This document shows positions 32,750-41,791 of a stretch of 52,333 bases of DNA, piece by piece (the stretch's first letter is position 1; each line of letters opens with the position of its first letter). The position numbers and the translations under genes were made by a program. The DNA comes from Labilithrix sp. (lineage in GTDB: Bacteria; Myxococcota_A; Polyangia; Polyangiales; Polyangiaceae): contig JAHBWD010000063.1 of the NCBI GenBank assembly GCA_019637175.1, positions 1 through 52,333 of the forward strand, in the 5' to 3' direction. A model generated the notes under the pieces. It made no database searches. It worked only from the letters and a program-made list of their open reading frames with translations, and was not told the origin of the DNA.

Positions 32750-33628
32750 TCAGAAGGCGCCGTGCACGCCCGCGCCCGTGGGCCCGACATCGAACGACAC
32801 GCCCGGCGCCCGCTTCGCCTGCGCGGGGGCCGCCTGCGTGCCCGTGTTGGCGAGCACCGTGCTGACCACCGCGAGGCCGAGGCCCGCGATGCCGACGAAC
32901 ATGCCGACGTTCGCGAGCGCGATCTTGGTGTCGATCGGTCCCTTCTCGGAGGGCGGGCAGGTCGGCGCGCATCGCTCGCGGAGGTCGCTCTCGGCGCTGT
33001 TCGCCGCCGCGGCGAACGCGACGGTCGTGACGCCGCCGACCGCGAAAACACCGAGCCCGATCCAGCCGAGCGTCGGCACGTGGAAGCTCGATCGCTCCGC
33101 GGGCGTCGCAGGAGGTGCCGCGACGACGGGCCCCGGCGTCGTGGCCGGCGCGGGCGCCTTGCTCTGGAAGGAGATCTCGATGATGCGGTTCTTCTCTCCC
33201 TGCCGGAGGAGCACCTTGTCGCTCACCGATCTTCCGTCGGCGCGCTCGAAGCGCACGACGTGCTCGCCCGGATCGATCGGGAGCGCGCGCGCCTCGATGG
33301 CCTGCGCCACTGTGACGTCGTCGATGACGACCTTCACGTCGAGGATCTCCTTCCCCTGCTCGTCGAGCGCGCGGAACGTGACGCTCGGGATCTCGCGCTC
33401 GGCGTCGGAGAGCCATTGACTGCACTGCTTGGCCACGACGGCGGGACAGCTCTTCGACGCGCACGTGATGAACTGCTCGCGCGCGGTGTTGAGCTTGCCT
33501 TCGTCGCGGAGCTTCTGACCGTCGTCGGCGGCGGCGAGGCACTCCTTCTGCGTGGGCCCCGCGGCTCGCGCGGGGGCGGCGAAGAGCAGCGCGGCGAGGG
33601 GCACGACGGTCCAGCGCGCGGAGATCAC
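32750..33628 (-). CDS. Exported PEGA-domain membrane protein
   Basis: A 292-residue protein. A signal peptide (WTVVPLAALLFAAPARA) is followed by a short Cys-containing helical region (KECLAAADDGQKLRDEGKLNTAREQFITC, SCPAVVAKQC), typical of myxobacterial PEGA proteins. A PEGA-like beta domain covers about 85-150 (VTFRALDEQGKEILDVKVVIDD ... ALPIDPGEHVVRFERADG). Two transmembrane segments lie at about 185-210 and 240-265. The start GTG 33628 overlaps the kinase stop by four bases (GTGA at 33625-33628). PEGA domains are found in surface and S-layer-like proteins, and this protein is likely to act with the kinase. Confidence 0.82.
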   Translation of the reverse strand: MISARWTVVPLAALLFAAPARAAGPTQKECLAAADDGQKLRDEGKLNTAREQFITCASKSCPAVVAKQCSQWLSDAEREIPSVTFRALDEQGKEILDVKVVIDDVTVAQAIEARALPIDPGEHVVRFERADGRSVSDKVLLRQGEKNRIIEISFQSKAPAPATTPGPVVAAPPATPAERSSFHVPTLGWIGLGVFAVGGVTTVAFAAAANSAESDLRERCAPTCPPSEKGPIDTKIALANVGMFVGIAGLGLAVVSTVLANTGTQAAPAQAKRAPGVSFDVGPTGAGVHGAF

Positions 33629-35112
33629 TTCATGCACTCCGGGATGAAGTGGCGATGGCCGTTCTTGTCGACCACCCACGGCGGGTCGCAGTTCACGGCG
33701 GCGCGCGGCCTCGGCGCAGGAGCGCTGCGCGCCGTCGAAGCGATCGGCGTCGCGCTCGCGGTCGCGCTGGGCGTCGCGCTCGCGACCGGAGCCTCGGCGG
33801 AGGCCGCCGGTCGCTGCACGATCGCCGCCGTCGCGCTCGGGCTCGGCTCCTCCGGCGCGGCCTTGCTCGCCGCGCGTTCGGACGGGGCGTGCGGCGGAGG
33901 CGTGCGCGTGAGCAAGACCGCGATCACGCCGAGGCAGCCGAGGAGCATGAACGCGAGGAGCGCGATCCACACCGGCGCGAGCGACTTCTTCGCCGCCTCG
34001 GGCGTCGCGACCGGCACCGTGGCCTGGACGTGGCTCGGCACCGAGACGGGGGAGACCGCAGACACCGTGGGCTCGAGCGGCGTGTGCGCCAAGAGCGATC
34101 CGCTGCTCGGCAGCGGCGGCTTCGATCGCGTGCTCGAACGCTCGATCTCGGCGACGATCCGCGCGCGCTCGTCGAGCGTCTCGCCCGCGAGCTGCTGCAC
34201 CCAATCGCTCACCTCCGCGACCGACGCCGCCGGTCCGCAGAGGAGCTCGAGCTCGCGCGCCATCTCGCGCGCCGTCGCGTAGCGATCGGTCGCGAGCCGC
34301 GCCGTCGCCTTGCGCACGATCGCGTCGAACACCGACAGCTCCGGATCGATCTCGCTCGGGACGCGGATGTCGTTGGTGATGATCTTCGTGAGCGCCGCGG
34401 TCTCGTTCTCGCCGGCGAACATCCGCACGCTCGTCAACGTCTCGAAGAGCACGACGCCGGCGGCATAGACGTCGGCGGTGCGCGTGAGCGCCTCGGCGGC
34501 GAGCTGCTCCGGCGGCATGTAGAGCACCTTGCCCTTGATGTCGCCCTCGCGCGTGGTGTGCACTCTCCCCGCCGCCTTCGCGACGCCGAAGTCGAGCACG
34601 CGCGCGACGCCGTCGGCGCCGACGAGCACGTTCTGAGGCGACACGTCGCGGTGCACGAGGTTCAGCGGCTGGCCCTTCTCGTCGAGCGCGTCGTGCGCGG
34701 CGTGCAGCCCGTTGAGCGCCCCCGAGAGGATCGACACGACGACCGGCGGCGGCAGGCGGACGTTGCGCTCGCGCGCGCGGCGAACGAGGCGCGAGAGCGA
34801 CTCGCCGCGCACGTACTCCATCACGAGGAGCAGCTCGCGATCCTTCATCACGACGTCGAGCGTCGAGACGACGTTCGGATGCTGGATGCGTGACGCGAGG
34901 CGCGCCTCGTCGAGGAACATCGCCGTGAAGTCGGGATCGTTCGCGTATTGCCCGTGCAGGCGCTTGATCGCCACCGTGCGGAGGAAGCCGGCCGTGCCGA
35001 TGAGGCGGCCGAGATGCACCGTCGCCATGCCGCCTGACGCGATCGCGTCGTAGATGGCGTAGCGGTCGACAACGAGCGGCTCGCCTCGGGTCGAAGGCTC
35101 CGTCGCGTGCAT
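33625..35112 (-). CDS. Transmembrane Ser/Thr protein kinase (Hanks type)
   Basis: A 495-residue kinase. The Gly loop is SGGMATVHLG at 26-35, the catalytic Lys is VAIK50, HRDVSPQN at 154-161 holds the catalytic Asp, and DFGVAKA starts at 174. The activation segment ends MPPEQL. A linker at 320-378 leads to a transmembrane segment at about 380-402 and a Ser/Ala/Pro-rich extracytoplasmic stretch. The protein ends with NCDPPWVVDKNGHRHFIPEC, a two-Cys tail that recurs in myxobacterial kinases and may sense or bind outside. It is the first gene of an operon with the PEGA and TerB-like genes. It is divergent from the RCC1 lipoprotein (136 bases between starts), so the two may be regulated together. 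Confidence 0.93.
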   Translation of the reverse strand: MHATEPSTRGEPLVVDRYAIYDAIASGGMATVHLGRLIGTAGFLRTVAIKRLHGQYANDPDFTAMFLDEARLASRIQHPNVVSTLDVVMKDRELLLVMEYVRGESLSRLVRRARERNVRLPPPVVVSILSGALNGLHAAHDALDEKGQPLNLVHRDVSPQNVLVGADGVARVLDFGVAKAAGRVHTTREGDIKGKVLYMPPEQLAAEALTRTADVYAAGVVLFETLTSVRMFAGENETAALTKIITNDIRVPSEIDPELSVFDAIVRKATARLATDRYATAREMARELELLCGPAASVAEVSDWVQQLAGETLDERARIVAEIERSSTRSKPPLPSSGSLLAHTPLEPTVSAVSPVSVPSHVQATVPVATPEAAKKSLAPVWIALLAFMLLGCLGVIAVLLTRTPPPHAPSERAASKAAPEEPSPSATAAIVQRPAASAEAPVASATPSATASATPIASTARSAPAPRPRAAVNCDPPWVVDKNGHRHFIPECMK

Positions 35113-35248
35113 GCTTCGAGAAGTCTACGGGGGCCGCGGTCTGGTCACCAGCGTTCGCGACGGCGCTGCTGCATGGATGGTGTCGTGGTGAAGGGTGCGC
35201 ATGCCGCAATCCGTCCCTCCCCGACTGCGTCCCCGCTATTCTGGGTCG

Positions 35249-37591
35249 ATGCGCGGCGCGCGCGGTCGACTCGGCTTCGTCGTCACGAGCTCCTTCGTGT
35301 GCGCGCTCGTGGGCATCACCGCGTGCGGCTTCGGCGTCGACCTCGACGACCTGTTCGGCGATCCCGGTGCCGTCGGCGCGACCGACGGCGGCGGCGACGG
35401 CGCCGACGCCTCGGAGAGCGGCATCCCGAAGGTCGAGGTCGCGCAGCTCTCGCTCGGGAGCGAGTTCGGGTGCGCGCGCCGCATCGACGGCACGGTCATG
35501 TGCTGGGGCCTCAACGGCGACTCCGGCGAGCTCGGCGACGGGACGCTCTCGTCGTCGAGCCAGCCCGTCCTCGTCAAGGAGGTCGGCGACGCGATCGATC
35601 TCGCCGTCGGCCAGCACCACGGCTGCGTCGTTCGGCGGAGCGGCGCGGTGGCCTGCTGGGGAGAGAACGAAGATCGCCAGCTCGGCGACGGAACGACGAC
35701 GAGCTCGCGCACGCCGCGCACGGTCTTGCAGCTCGCCGACGCCGAGCGCATCGCGCTCGGCGACGTGCACTCGTGCGCGCTCCGCAAGGACGGAACGGTC
35801 CATTGCTGGGGCGACAACTCGGAGGGCCAGCTCGGCGACGGCACGACGGCGCCGCGCTCGCAGCCGGCGCCGGTGAAGGGCCTCGCCGACGTGACGCAGA
35901 TCATGTCGTCGGCGATGACGACATGCGCGCTCGTGAAGAGCGGAGACGTGTACTGCTGGGGCGACAACCAGTATCAGCAGCTCGGCGGAGGCGCCGCGGC
36001 GCCTGCCGACGCGCTCGAGCCCGTCAAGGTGCCGACGCTCTCGGGCATCGCGTCTCTCGGCGCGAGCGCCGACGCGTGGCACCTCTGCGCGGTCGCGCAG
36101 AGCGGCGAGATCAAGTGCTGGGGCTACGGGTACTCGGGCCGCCTCGGGAACGCGTCGAGCGTGGAGAGCTCGCTGCCCGTCGTCGTCGTCGGGCTGAGCG
36201 ACGGCGCGGGCGTCACGACCGGAGACAGTCACACCTGCGCGTGGCGAAAGAGCGGAACGGTGTCGTGCTGGGGCGGCAACGAGTGGAGTCAAGCCGGCCT
36301 CGGCGACAACGCGCCTCCGGAAGACGTCTCCACGCCGGTGCAGGTCGAAGGCCTCGCGGGCATCAAGCAGGTCGCGGCAGGCGAGGTCCACACGTGCGCG
36401 CTCTCGAGCGACGGCCAGCGCATCTGGTGCTGGGGAGCGAACACGTGGGGCGCGCTCGGTCGAGGCACGCGCGTCATCGCCGACGTGCCCGTGAAGGTCG
36501 CGGGCGTCGCGACCGCGCAATCCGTCGGCCTCGGCAACGATCATGGCTGCGCGATCGACGCGCCGGGCGCGCTCTCTTGTTGGGGCTACAACGGCGATCG
36601 GCAGCAGAGCATCACGACCTACTACGTGACGGGCACGCCCACCCTCATCCCCGGGCTCGCGGGCCTCACGCGCTTCGGCGGCGGAGATCGACAGTCGTGC
36701 GTCGTCGGCGCCGGCGGCCAGGTTCGATGCTGGGGTAACAACGAGTACGGCGGCCTCGGCAACGGGGCCACGCGCTACAACCAGGCCGATCCCGTGGTCT
36801 TCGACACGTCGGCCGCGATCGACGTCGGCGGCGGTTCCCACTTCAACTGCGCGCTCCTCGGCACCGGCGACGTCGCGTGCGCCGGCCTCAACAACGACGG
36901 CCGTCTCGGCCGGCCGGGCGGCAACGCGAGCACCCCGGTGCTCGTCCAGCGCGCTTCGGATCCCGACGCGGGCGTCGACGCGGGGGCGACGCTCGGCGCG
37001 ACGAAGCTCTCCGTGGGCAACGGCCACAGCTGCGTGATCCGGAGCGGCGGCCGCGTCGCTTGCTGGGGAAGCAACTACGACGGCCAGCTCGGCTTCGACG
37101 GCGACGCGTCCGACGTCGCGATCGAGGTTCCCGGCATCACGAACGCGATCGAGGTCGCCGCGGGCGGCGCGCACACCTGCGCGGTGCTGCAAGACGGCTC
37201 CGTTCGCTGCTGGGGCGCCAACGGCAACGGACAAGCGACCGGCGGCGATCCCGACGGTCCCTCGCAGCGCACGCCGAACCTCGGCGGCAAGAGCGCGAAG
37301 GGGATCGCGTGCGGCTACGCTCACTCCTGCGCGCTCCTGACCGACGGCAGCGCCCTCTGCTGGGGGCGAGGACGCGACGGCGAGCTCGGCAACGGCGTCC
37401 GCGCGGACTCGCCGTCGCCGACGGTCGTGAGCGGTCTCGCAGGCGCGAAGCAGATCGCGGGCAAGGGCCAGAACACGTGCGTGGTGCACGACGACGGCAC
37501 GGCGTCTTGCTGGGGCATCAACAGCGCCGGACAGCTCGGCGACGGCGCCCTCATGGTCACCGGCGTCGCAGGCTCGGTCGTGGGATATTGA
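35249..37591 (+). CDS. Lipoprotein with 14 RCC1-like repeats
   Basis: A 780-residue lipoprotein. The lipobox is VGITAC (Cys26), followed by an Asp/Gly-rich linker. From about residue 65 to the end I count 14 RCC1-type repeats of about 50 residues, each with the core ...C-x(9,10)-CWG-x-N-x5-LGdGt (for example SCALRKDGTVHCWGDN, one variant with CAG at 36871-36900 reading VACAGLNN). All 14 carry a Cys pair of this spacing, so disulfides are likely. Fourteen repeats equal two seven-bladed propellers. RCC1 propellers bind proteins or ligands. ATG 35249 was chosen because the signal peptide starts there; the frame from 35195 is less likely. Confidence 0.88.
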   Translation: MRGARGRLGFVVTSSFVCALVGITACGFGVDLDDLFGDPGAVGATDGGGDGADASESGIPKVEVAQLSLGSEFGCARRIDGTVMCWGLNGDSGELGDGTLSSSSQPVLVKEVGDAIDLAVGQHHGCVVRRSGAVACWGENEDRQLGDGTTTSSRTPRTVLQLADAERIALGDVHSCALRKDGTVHCWGDNSEGQLGDGTTAPRSQPAPVKGLADVTQIMSSAMTTCALVKSGDVYCWGDNQYQQLGGGAAAPADALEPVKVPTLSGIASLGASADAWHLCAVAQSGEIKCWGYGYSGRLGNASSVESSLPVVVVGLSDGAGVTTGDSHTCAWRKSGTVSCWGGNEWSQAGLGDNAPPEDVSTPVQVEGLAGIKQVAAGEVHTCALSSDGQRIWCWGANTWGALGRGTRVIADVPVKVAGVATAQSVGLGNDHGCAIDAPGALSCWGYNGDRQQSITTYYVTGTPTLIPGLAGLTRFGGGDRQSCVVGAGGQVRCWGNNEYGGLGNGATRYNQADPVVFDTSAAIDVGGGSHFNCALLGTGDVACAGLNNDGRLGRPGGNASTPVLVQRASDPDAGVDAGATLGATKLSVGNGHSCVIRSGGRVACWGSNYDGQLGFDGDASDVAIEVPGITNAIEVAAGGAHTCAVLQDGSVRCWGANGNGQATGGDPDGPSQRTPNLGGKSAKGIACGYAHSCALLTDGSALCWGRGRDGELGNGVRADSPSPTVVSGLAGAKQIAGKGQNTCVVHDDGTASCWGINSAGQLGDGALMVTGVAGSVVGY

Positions 37592-37644
37592 TCCGCCGTC
37601 GCGAGCCGTAGGCCCGGGCCGTCGCCGGCGGTAGACTCGGCGCA

Positions 37645-39381
37645 GTGGACAACCTCGCCGTCGCACGCGCCCTCGAAGACCTCGGCGATCTCCAGGAGCT
37701 CATGGGGATCGCGACGTTCAAGGTCCGCGCGTTTCGAAGCGCGGCGCGCGCCATCGAAGGGCTCGGCGAGAGCGTGGCCGACCTCGCGCGCGACGGAAAG
37801 CTCGAGGAGGTCCGCGGCGTCGGCGCGGGCGTGGCCCGACGGATCATGGAGCTGCTCGAGACGGGCAAGATCGCCGAGGCCGAAGAGCTCCGCGCGAAGC
37901 TGCCGCCCGGGATCCTCGATCTCATGAACCTCCCGGGCATCGGGCTCAAGACCGCCCAGCAGGTGTGGCACGAGCGCGGGATCGTCACCATCGACGAGCT
38001 CGAAGCGGCCGCGAAGGCGGGCAAGCTCAGGGATCTGCCGCGCTTCGGCGCGAAGCGCGAGGAGAAGCTCATCGCGTCGATCGACGCGTGGCGCAAGCGC
38101 GCCGCGGCGCCGAAGCGGAGGCCGCTCGCCGAGGCGATGATCGCCGCCGAAGCGCTCTGCGATCACCTCCGCGTCGTGCCCGGCGTCGTCGCGTGCGAAT
38201 TCGCCGGGAGCCTCCGGCGCCGCGCGGAGACGATCGGCGATCTCGACGTGCTCGTCGCGGCGAAGCCGGAAGACGCCGCCGCGATCATGGCCGCGTTCGC
38301 CGGCGCGCCCGACGTCGTCGAGGTGCTCGGCCACGGCGAGACGAAGACGAGCGTCGTGCTCGACGGCGGCATGCAGGCCGATCTGCGCGTCATCCCGCCG
38401 GAGTCGTGGGGCGCCGCGCTCCAGTACTTCACCGGATCGAAGGATCACAACGTCGCGATGCGCACGATCGCGGTGAAGAAGAAGCTCAAGGTGAGCGAGT
38501 ACGGCGTGTTCGACGCGACCGGCGCGAAGATCGCGGGGGAAGACGAGGCCTCGGTCTACGAAGCGATCGGCCTCCGATGGATGCCGCCGGAGCTACGCGA
38601 GAACCGCGGCGAGATCGAGGCGGCGGCGGAGGATCGGCTCCCGCGTCTCGTCGAGCTCGAAGACCTCCGCGGCGATCTGCACATGCACACCACGGAGACC
38701 GACGGCAAGAGCACGCTCGAGCAGATGGCCGAGGCCGCGCGCGCGTCGGGGCGCACCTACGTCGCGATCACCGATCATTCCGAGACGCTCACGTTCGTCC
38801 GCGGGATGAGCCGCGATCGGCTCCGCGAGCAGAAGAAGAAGATCCGCGCGGTCGAAGAGAGCTTCGGCGGCAAGATGCGCCTCTTCGCCGGCATCGAGGC
38901 CGACATCCTCGGCGACGGAACGCTCGATCTCGACGATCACCTCGGCGAGCTCGAGTGGGTCGTGGGCAGCGTGCACACGCACCTCGGCATGAACCGCGAA
39001 GACATGACCAAGCGCGTCGTCCGCGCGATCGAGTCGGGCAAGATCGACTGCCTCGGCCACCCGACGGGCCGCCAGCTCGGTCATCGCGATCCGAGCGCGC
39101 TCGACATCGAGGCCGTGCTCCGCGCCCTCGCGCGCACGGGCGCGGCGATCGAGCTGAACAGCTCGCCGCTCCGCCTCGACGTCGACGAGCACATCGCGCG
39201 GATGGCGCGCGACGCCGGCGTCCCCGTCGTGCTCAACAGCGACGCGCACAGCGTGCGCGAGCTCGGGTTCACGCGCTACGGCGTGGGCATCGCGCGACGC
39301 GCGTGGCTCACCAAGGAGAACGTGCTCAACACGAAGACGGCCGACGAGCTCCAGGCGTGGCGCGCGGCCCGCCGGAGCTGA
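37645..39381 (+). CDS. polX: DNA polymerase X family protein with PHP domain (PolX)
   Basis: A 578-residue bacterial PolX. The N-terminal 8-kDa-like and HhH region runs to about 160 (VRGVGAGVARRI, LMNLPGIGLKTAQQV). The polymerase palm has GSLRRRAETIGDLDVLV with the metal-binding Asp199 and Asp201, and the third acid in MQADLRVI (Asp246). The C-terminal PHP domain starts LRGDLHMHTTETDGKSTL at 342 and contains the further metal ligands in AITDHSETL, GIEADIL, VGSVHTHLG and LNSDAH. Bacterial PolX fills short gaps in base-excision repair, and the PHP part gives 3'-5' exonuclease/AP-site activity. All the active-site residues expected are present. The start is GTG 37645. It follows the RCC1 gene by 53 bases. 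Confidence 0.94.
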   Translation: MDNLAVARALEDLGDLQELMGIATFKVRAFRSAARAIEGLGESVADLARDGKLEEVRGVGAGVARRIMELLETGKIAEAEELRAKLPPGILDLMNLPGIGLKTAQQVWHERGIVTIDELEAAAKAGKLRDLPRFGAKREEKLIASIDAWRKRAAAPKRRPLAEAMIAAEALCDHLRVVPGVVACEFAGSLRRRAETIGDLDVLVAAKPEDAAAIMAAFAGAPDVVEVLGHGETKTSVVLDGGMQADLRVIPPESWGAALQYFTGSKDHNVAMRTIAVKKKLKVSEYGVFDATGAKIAGEDEASVYEAIGLRWMPPELRENRGEIEAAAEDRLPRLVELEDLRGDLHMHTTETDGKSTLEQMAEAARASGRTYVAITDHSETLTFVRGMSRDRLREQKKKIRAVEESFGGKMRLFAGIEADILGDGTLDLDDHLGELEWVVGSVHTHLGMNREDMTKRVVRAIESGKIDCLGHPTGRQLGHRDPSALDIEAVLRALARTGAAIELNSSPLRLDVDEHIARMARDAGVPVVLNSDAHSVRELGFTRYGVGIARRAWLTKENVLNTKTADELQAWRAARRS

Positions 39382-39414
39382 CGAGCCTGTTCCGACGCGC
39401 TCGACGACTCGCGC

Positions 39415-40569
39415 TCAGACCTTGGCGAGGAGCTCTTCGAGGTTCGGCACCGTCGGGCCCGCGACGTCGAGCTCGCTCGCGTCCGAGATGCCGAGATCGC
39501 CGGCGGCGATCGCCGCCTGGATCTGCGGGTTGGCGAACGCCTTGGACTTGTTGACCGCCTCGTACGCGGGGCTCAGGCCCTGGAGCACGGCGATGCCCAT
39601 GACGTCGGCCGCGATGCGATCGGTGCTCACGATGAAGATCTTCGGATCGCCGGTGATGCCGCCTTTCCAGGTCGAGGGCGCGCCCGAGGGCCGGTCGTTG
39701 ATGGTCGGGCCGCCGGAGATCACCGCCTGATAGCCGTCTTGGATCACGAGCGACGGGGTGAAGGCCTTGTTGATCTGCGCGATCTGCTTGTAGAGGACCT
39801 TCGTGTCGTGGCTCTGGAGGTTGCCCGGCCGCTTGCGATCGTCGGCGTGCACGAGGCCGAGCGCGATCTTGAGCGACATCGTGACGGTCGAGATGAAGTG
39901 CGTCTTCACGCACGACAAGATGATGTGGTGATCGGCGGTCGTCACGTCCGTCGGCAGGCGGATGGCGCCGTTCCAGTTCGGGTGCGACGCGGCGGGGAGG
40001 GTCATCCAGTCGACCGCGTCGTCGTAGACCTTCGCGGTCGTGCCGAGCTTCTTCGCCGCCGAGGTCATCCCGTTCGAGACGAGGTTGCCGGCCGTGTCGG
40101 GATCGCCCCAAAAGGATCGATCGCCGATGCGCAGATCGGTGACGCCGATGTCGCGAAGCATGCCGCCGATGGCGAGCAGCGTGTCGGGGGACGTCGAGTA
40201 CGGATAAACGTCGCCCGAGTTCGAGTTGATGCGGAGGTAGACCGACTCGCCCGCCTTGATCATCCCGAGCCCGATCGTCTCGGCGAGCGCCGCCTCGAGC
40301 GCGACGTTGCGATCGCTCGGATCGTGACCGAGGCCGACGAGGTGCTTCTTCGCCGCCGGGTTGGCGCTCGGATCGCTCGGCGCCGGCGTGCCCTGGTCGT
40401 TCACGACCGTCGTCGTCGTGCAGCCCGCGCCGAGCATGCCGACGGTGCCGAGCATGACCGCTTGGACCATCTGGCGTCGAGAGAGCTCCTTCGCGACGAA
40501 CTCGTCGGTGAGCGTCTTCGAGTCGGAGATCACGCGGCCGCCGGTCTTTCGCGAAGTCCTGAGGAACAT
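39415..40569 (-). CDS. DUF362 domain protein with Tat-like leader
   Basis: A 384-residue protein. Residues 1-50 include ELSRRQMVQAVMLGTVGMLGAGC, a Tat-like leader ending in a possible lipobox Cys, so it should be exported folded. The mature part is DUF362-like: LRINSNSGDVYPYSTSPDTLLAIGGML, VTDLRIGDRSFWGD, HHIILSCVKTHFISTVTMSLKIALG, and VIQDGYQAVISGGPTI with KIFIVSTDRIAADVMGIAVLQG. DUF362 proteins often carry ferredoxin-like clusters, but none is seen here. Function unknown. The start could be ATG 40569 or GTG 40578; neither has a good ribosome binding site. Confidence 0.8.
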   Translation of the reverse strand: MFLRTSRKTGGRVISDSKTLTDEFVAKELSRRQMVQAVMLGTVGMLGAGCTTTTVVNDQGTPAPSDPSANPAAKKHLVGLGHDPSDRNVALEAALAETIGLGMIKAGESVYLRINSNSGDVYPYSTSPDTLLAIGGMLRDIGVTDLRIGDRSFWGDPDTAGNLVSNGMTSAAKKLGTTAKVYDDAVDWMTLPAASHPNWNGAIRLPTDVTTADHHIILSCVKTHFISTVTMSLKIALGLVHADDRKRPGNLQSHDTKVLYKQIAQINKAFTPSLVIQDGYQAVISGGPTINDRPSGAPSTWKGGITGDPKIFIVSTDRIAADVMGIAVLQGLSPAYEAVNKSKAFANPQIQAAIAAGDLGISDASELDVAGPTVPNLEELLAKV

Positions 40570-40672
40570 GGAGGCCACGTCTTAGCATCGAACGCCGACA
40601 TGTCACGCGATGTAGGTGGTGCGCCCGGAAAAACAGTCGCAAAGGCCTGAAAAGCAGGCGAATCTGCGCGCC

Positions 40673-41668
40673 ATGTCGATCCTTGCGTACGCGCAGAAGG
40701 CCGCCCGTGAGCCGCTCGAGGCCGTCGTGCTCGACGATCCGGCGCCGCCTGCGGGCTACGACGTCGACGTCGAGATCGCGCACTGCTCGGTCTGCCACAG
40801 CGACGTGCACTTGCTCGACGGCGACTGGGGCGACGTCGCGCGCCCGCTCGTGCCCGGTCACGAGATCGTCGGTCGCGTCGTCTCGGCCGGCGAGAGCGCG
40901 GGCCTCGCCGAGGGAACATGGGTCGGGATCGGATGGCAGGCCGGATCGTGCGGCGCGTGCGGCGCGTGCCTCTCGGGGCGCGAGCAGCTCTGCACGGGCG
41001 GCAAGGTTCGAACGTGCGTGGGCCGCCCGGGGGGCTTCGCGACGCGCGTGCGCGCCGACGCGCGCTTCTGCTTCGCGCTGCCGCCCGAGATCGATCGCGC
41101 GACCGTCGCGCCGCTCCTCTGCGCGGGCCTCACCGTCTTCTCGCCGCTCGAGCGCCTCGGCGTGGGGCGAGGGAAGCGCGTCGGCGTCGTCGGCGTCGGC
41201 GGCCTCGGTCACCTGGCGATCCGATTCGCGCGCGCGATGGGCGCCGACGTGATCGGCTTCGATCCCGATCTCGGCAAGCGCGATCTCGCGCGCGATCTCG
41301 GCGCGAGCGATCTCGTCGATCCGCGAGGCCCGCTCCCGCAGGGGGCGCTCGATCTGCTCCTCGTCACGACGCACGCGCCGCTCGTCTGGGACGACTGGAT
41401 GCGCGCGCTCGATCTCGAAGGAACGGCGTGCGTCGTCGGCGTCGCCGCCGGCAAGCTCGAGGTGTCGTTCGATCCGCTGATGGACGAGCAGAAGAGCATC
41501 ACCGGCAGCGTCATCGGCAGCCCGGCGACGATGCGGCGGATGCTCGCCTTCGCGGCCGCGCACGGCATCGCGCCGATCGTCGAGCGGATGCCGCTCGCCG
41601 AGGTGAACGAGGCGATCGCCCGCGTGCGCCAAGGCAAGGCGCGGATGCGCGTCGTCCTCGACGCGTAG
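40673..41668 (+). CDS. Zinc-dependent alcohol dehydrogenase (YahK/CAD-like)
   Basis: A 331-residue medium-chain dehydrogenase. The catalytic zinc ligands are likely Cys41 (CSVCHSD) and His63 (PGHEIVG). The structural zinc site is CGACGACLSGREQLC with four Cys at 93, 96, 99 and 107. NAD(P) binding is marked by VGVGGLGHLAIRFARAMGADV. The order and the short length fit the YahK/cinnamyl-alcohol-dehydrogenase branch, which reduces aldehydes with NADPH. ATG 40673 is used because the family homology begins there; upstream codons to 40616 add 19 basic residues. No pathway partner adjoins it. Confidence 0.9.
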   Translation: MSILAYAQKAAREPLEAVVLDDPAPPAGYDVDVEIAHCSVCHSDVHLLDGDWGDVARPLVPGHEIVGRVVSAGESAGLAEGTWVGIGWQAGSCGACGACLSGREQLCTGGKVRTCVGRPGGFATRVRADARFCFALPPEIDRATVAPLLCAGLTVFSPLERLGVGRGKRVGVVGVGGLGHLAIRFARAMGADVIGFDPDLGKRDLARDLGASDLVDPRGPLPQGALDLLLVTTHAPLVWDDWMRALDLEGTACVVGVAAGKLEVSFDPLMDEQKSITGSVIGSPATMRRMLAFAAAHGIAPIVERMPLAEVNEAIARVRQGKARMRVVLDA

Positions 41669-41687
41669 CTTCGCCTGCTCGGCAACG

Positions 41688-41734
41688 GTTTGCCGGCAAA
41701 CGTGACCGGGTCTCACGTCATTTCCAATATTTGG
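41688..41734. promoter_or_regulatory. Cluster of palindromes upstream of the Pro-rich membrane protein
   Basis: Three dyad elements stand close together in the 123-base gap. GTTTGCCGGCAAAC at 41688-41701 is a perfect 14-bp palindrome. ACGTGA at 41700-41705 pairs with TCACGT at 41713-41718 across 7 bases. CCAA at 41724-41727 and TTGG at 41731-41734 flank TAT. These could be operator sites for a dimeric regulator of the gene at 41792, or a transcription stop after the dehydrogenase gene. There is no T-run. Confidence 0.35.
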
Positions 41735-41791
41735 CCGCGGCATACGGGCTGCAATCCGTCCTTCCGTCTCCCCACAAAGGAAGAGTGAAGG

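Noticed and set aside
32750..37666. A 1638-codon open frame on the minus strand
   Set aside because: Only its last 293 codons are real (the PEGA protein). The rest is the Arg/Ala-rich antisense or alternate-frame shadow of the kinase and RCC1 genes, which have clear domain motifs.
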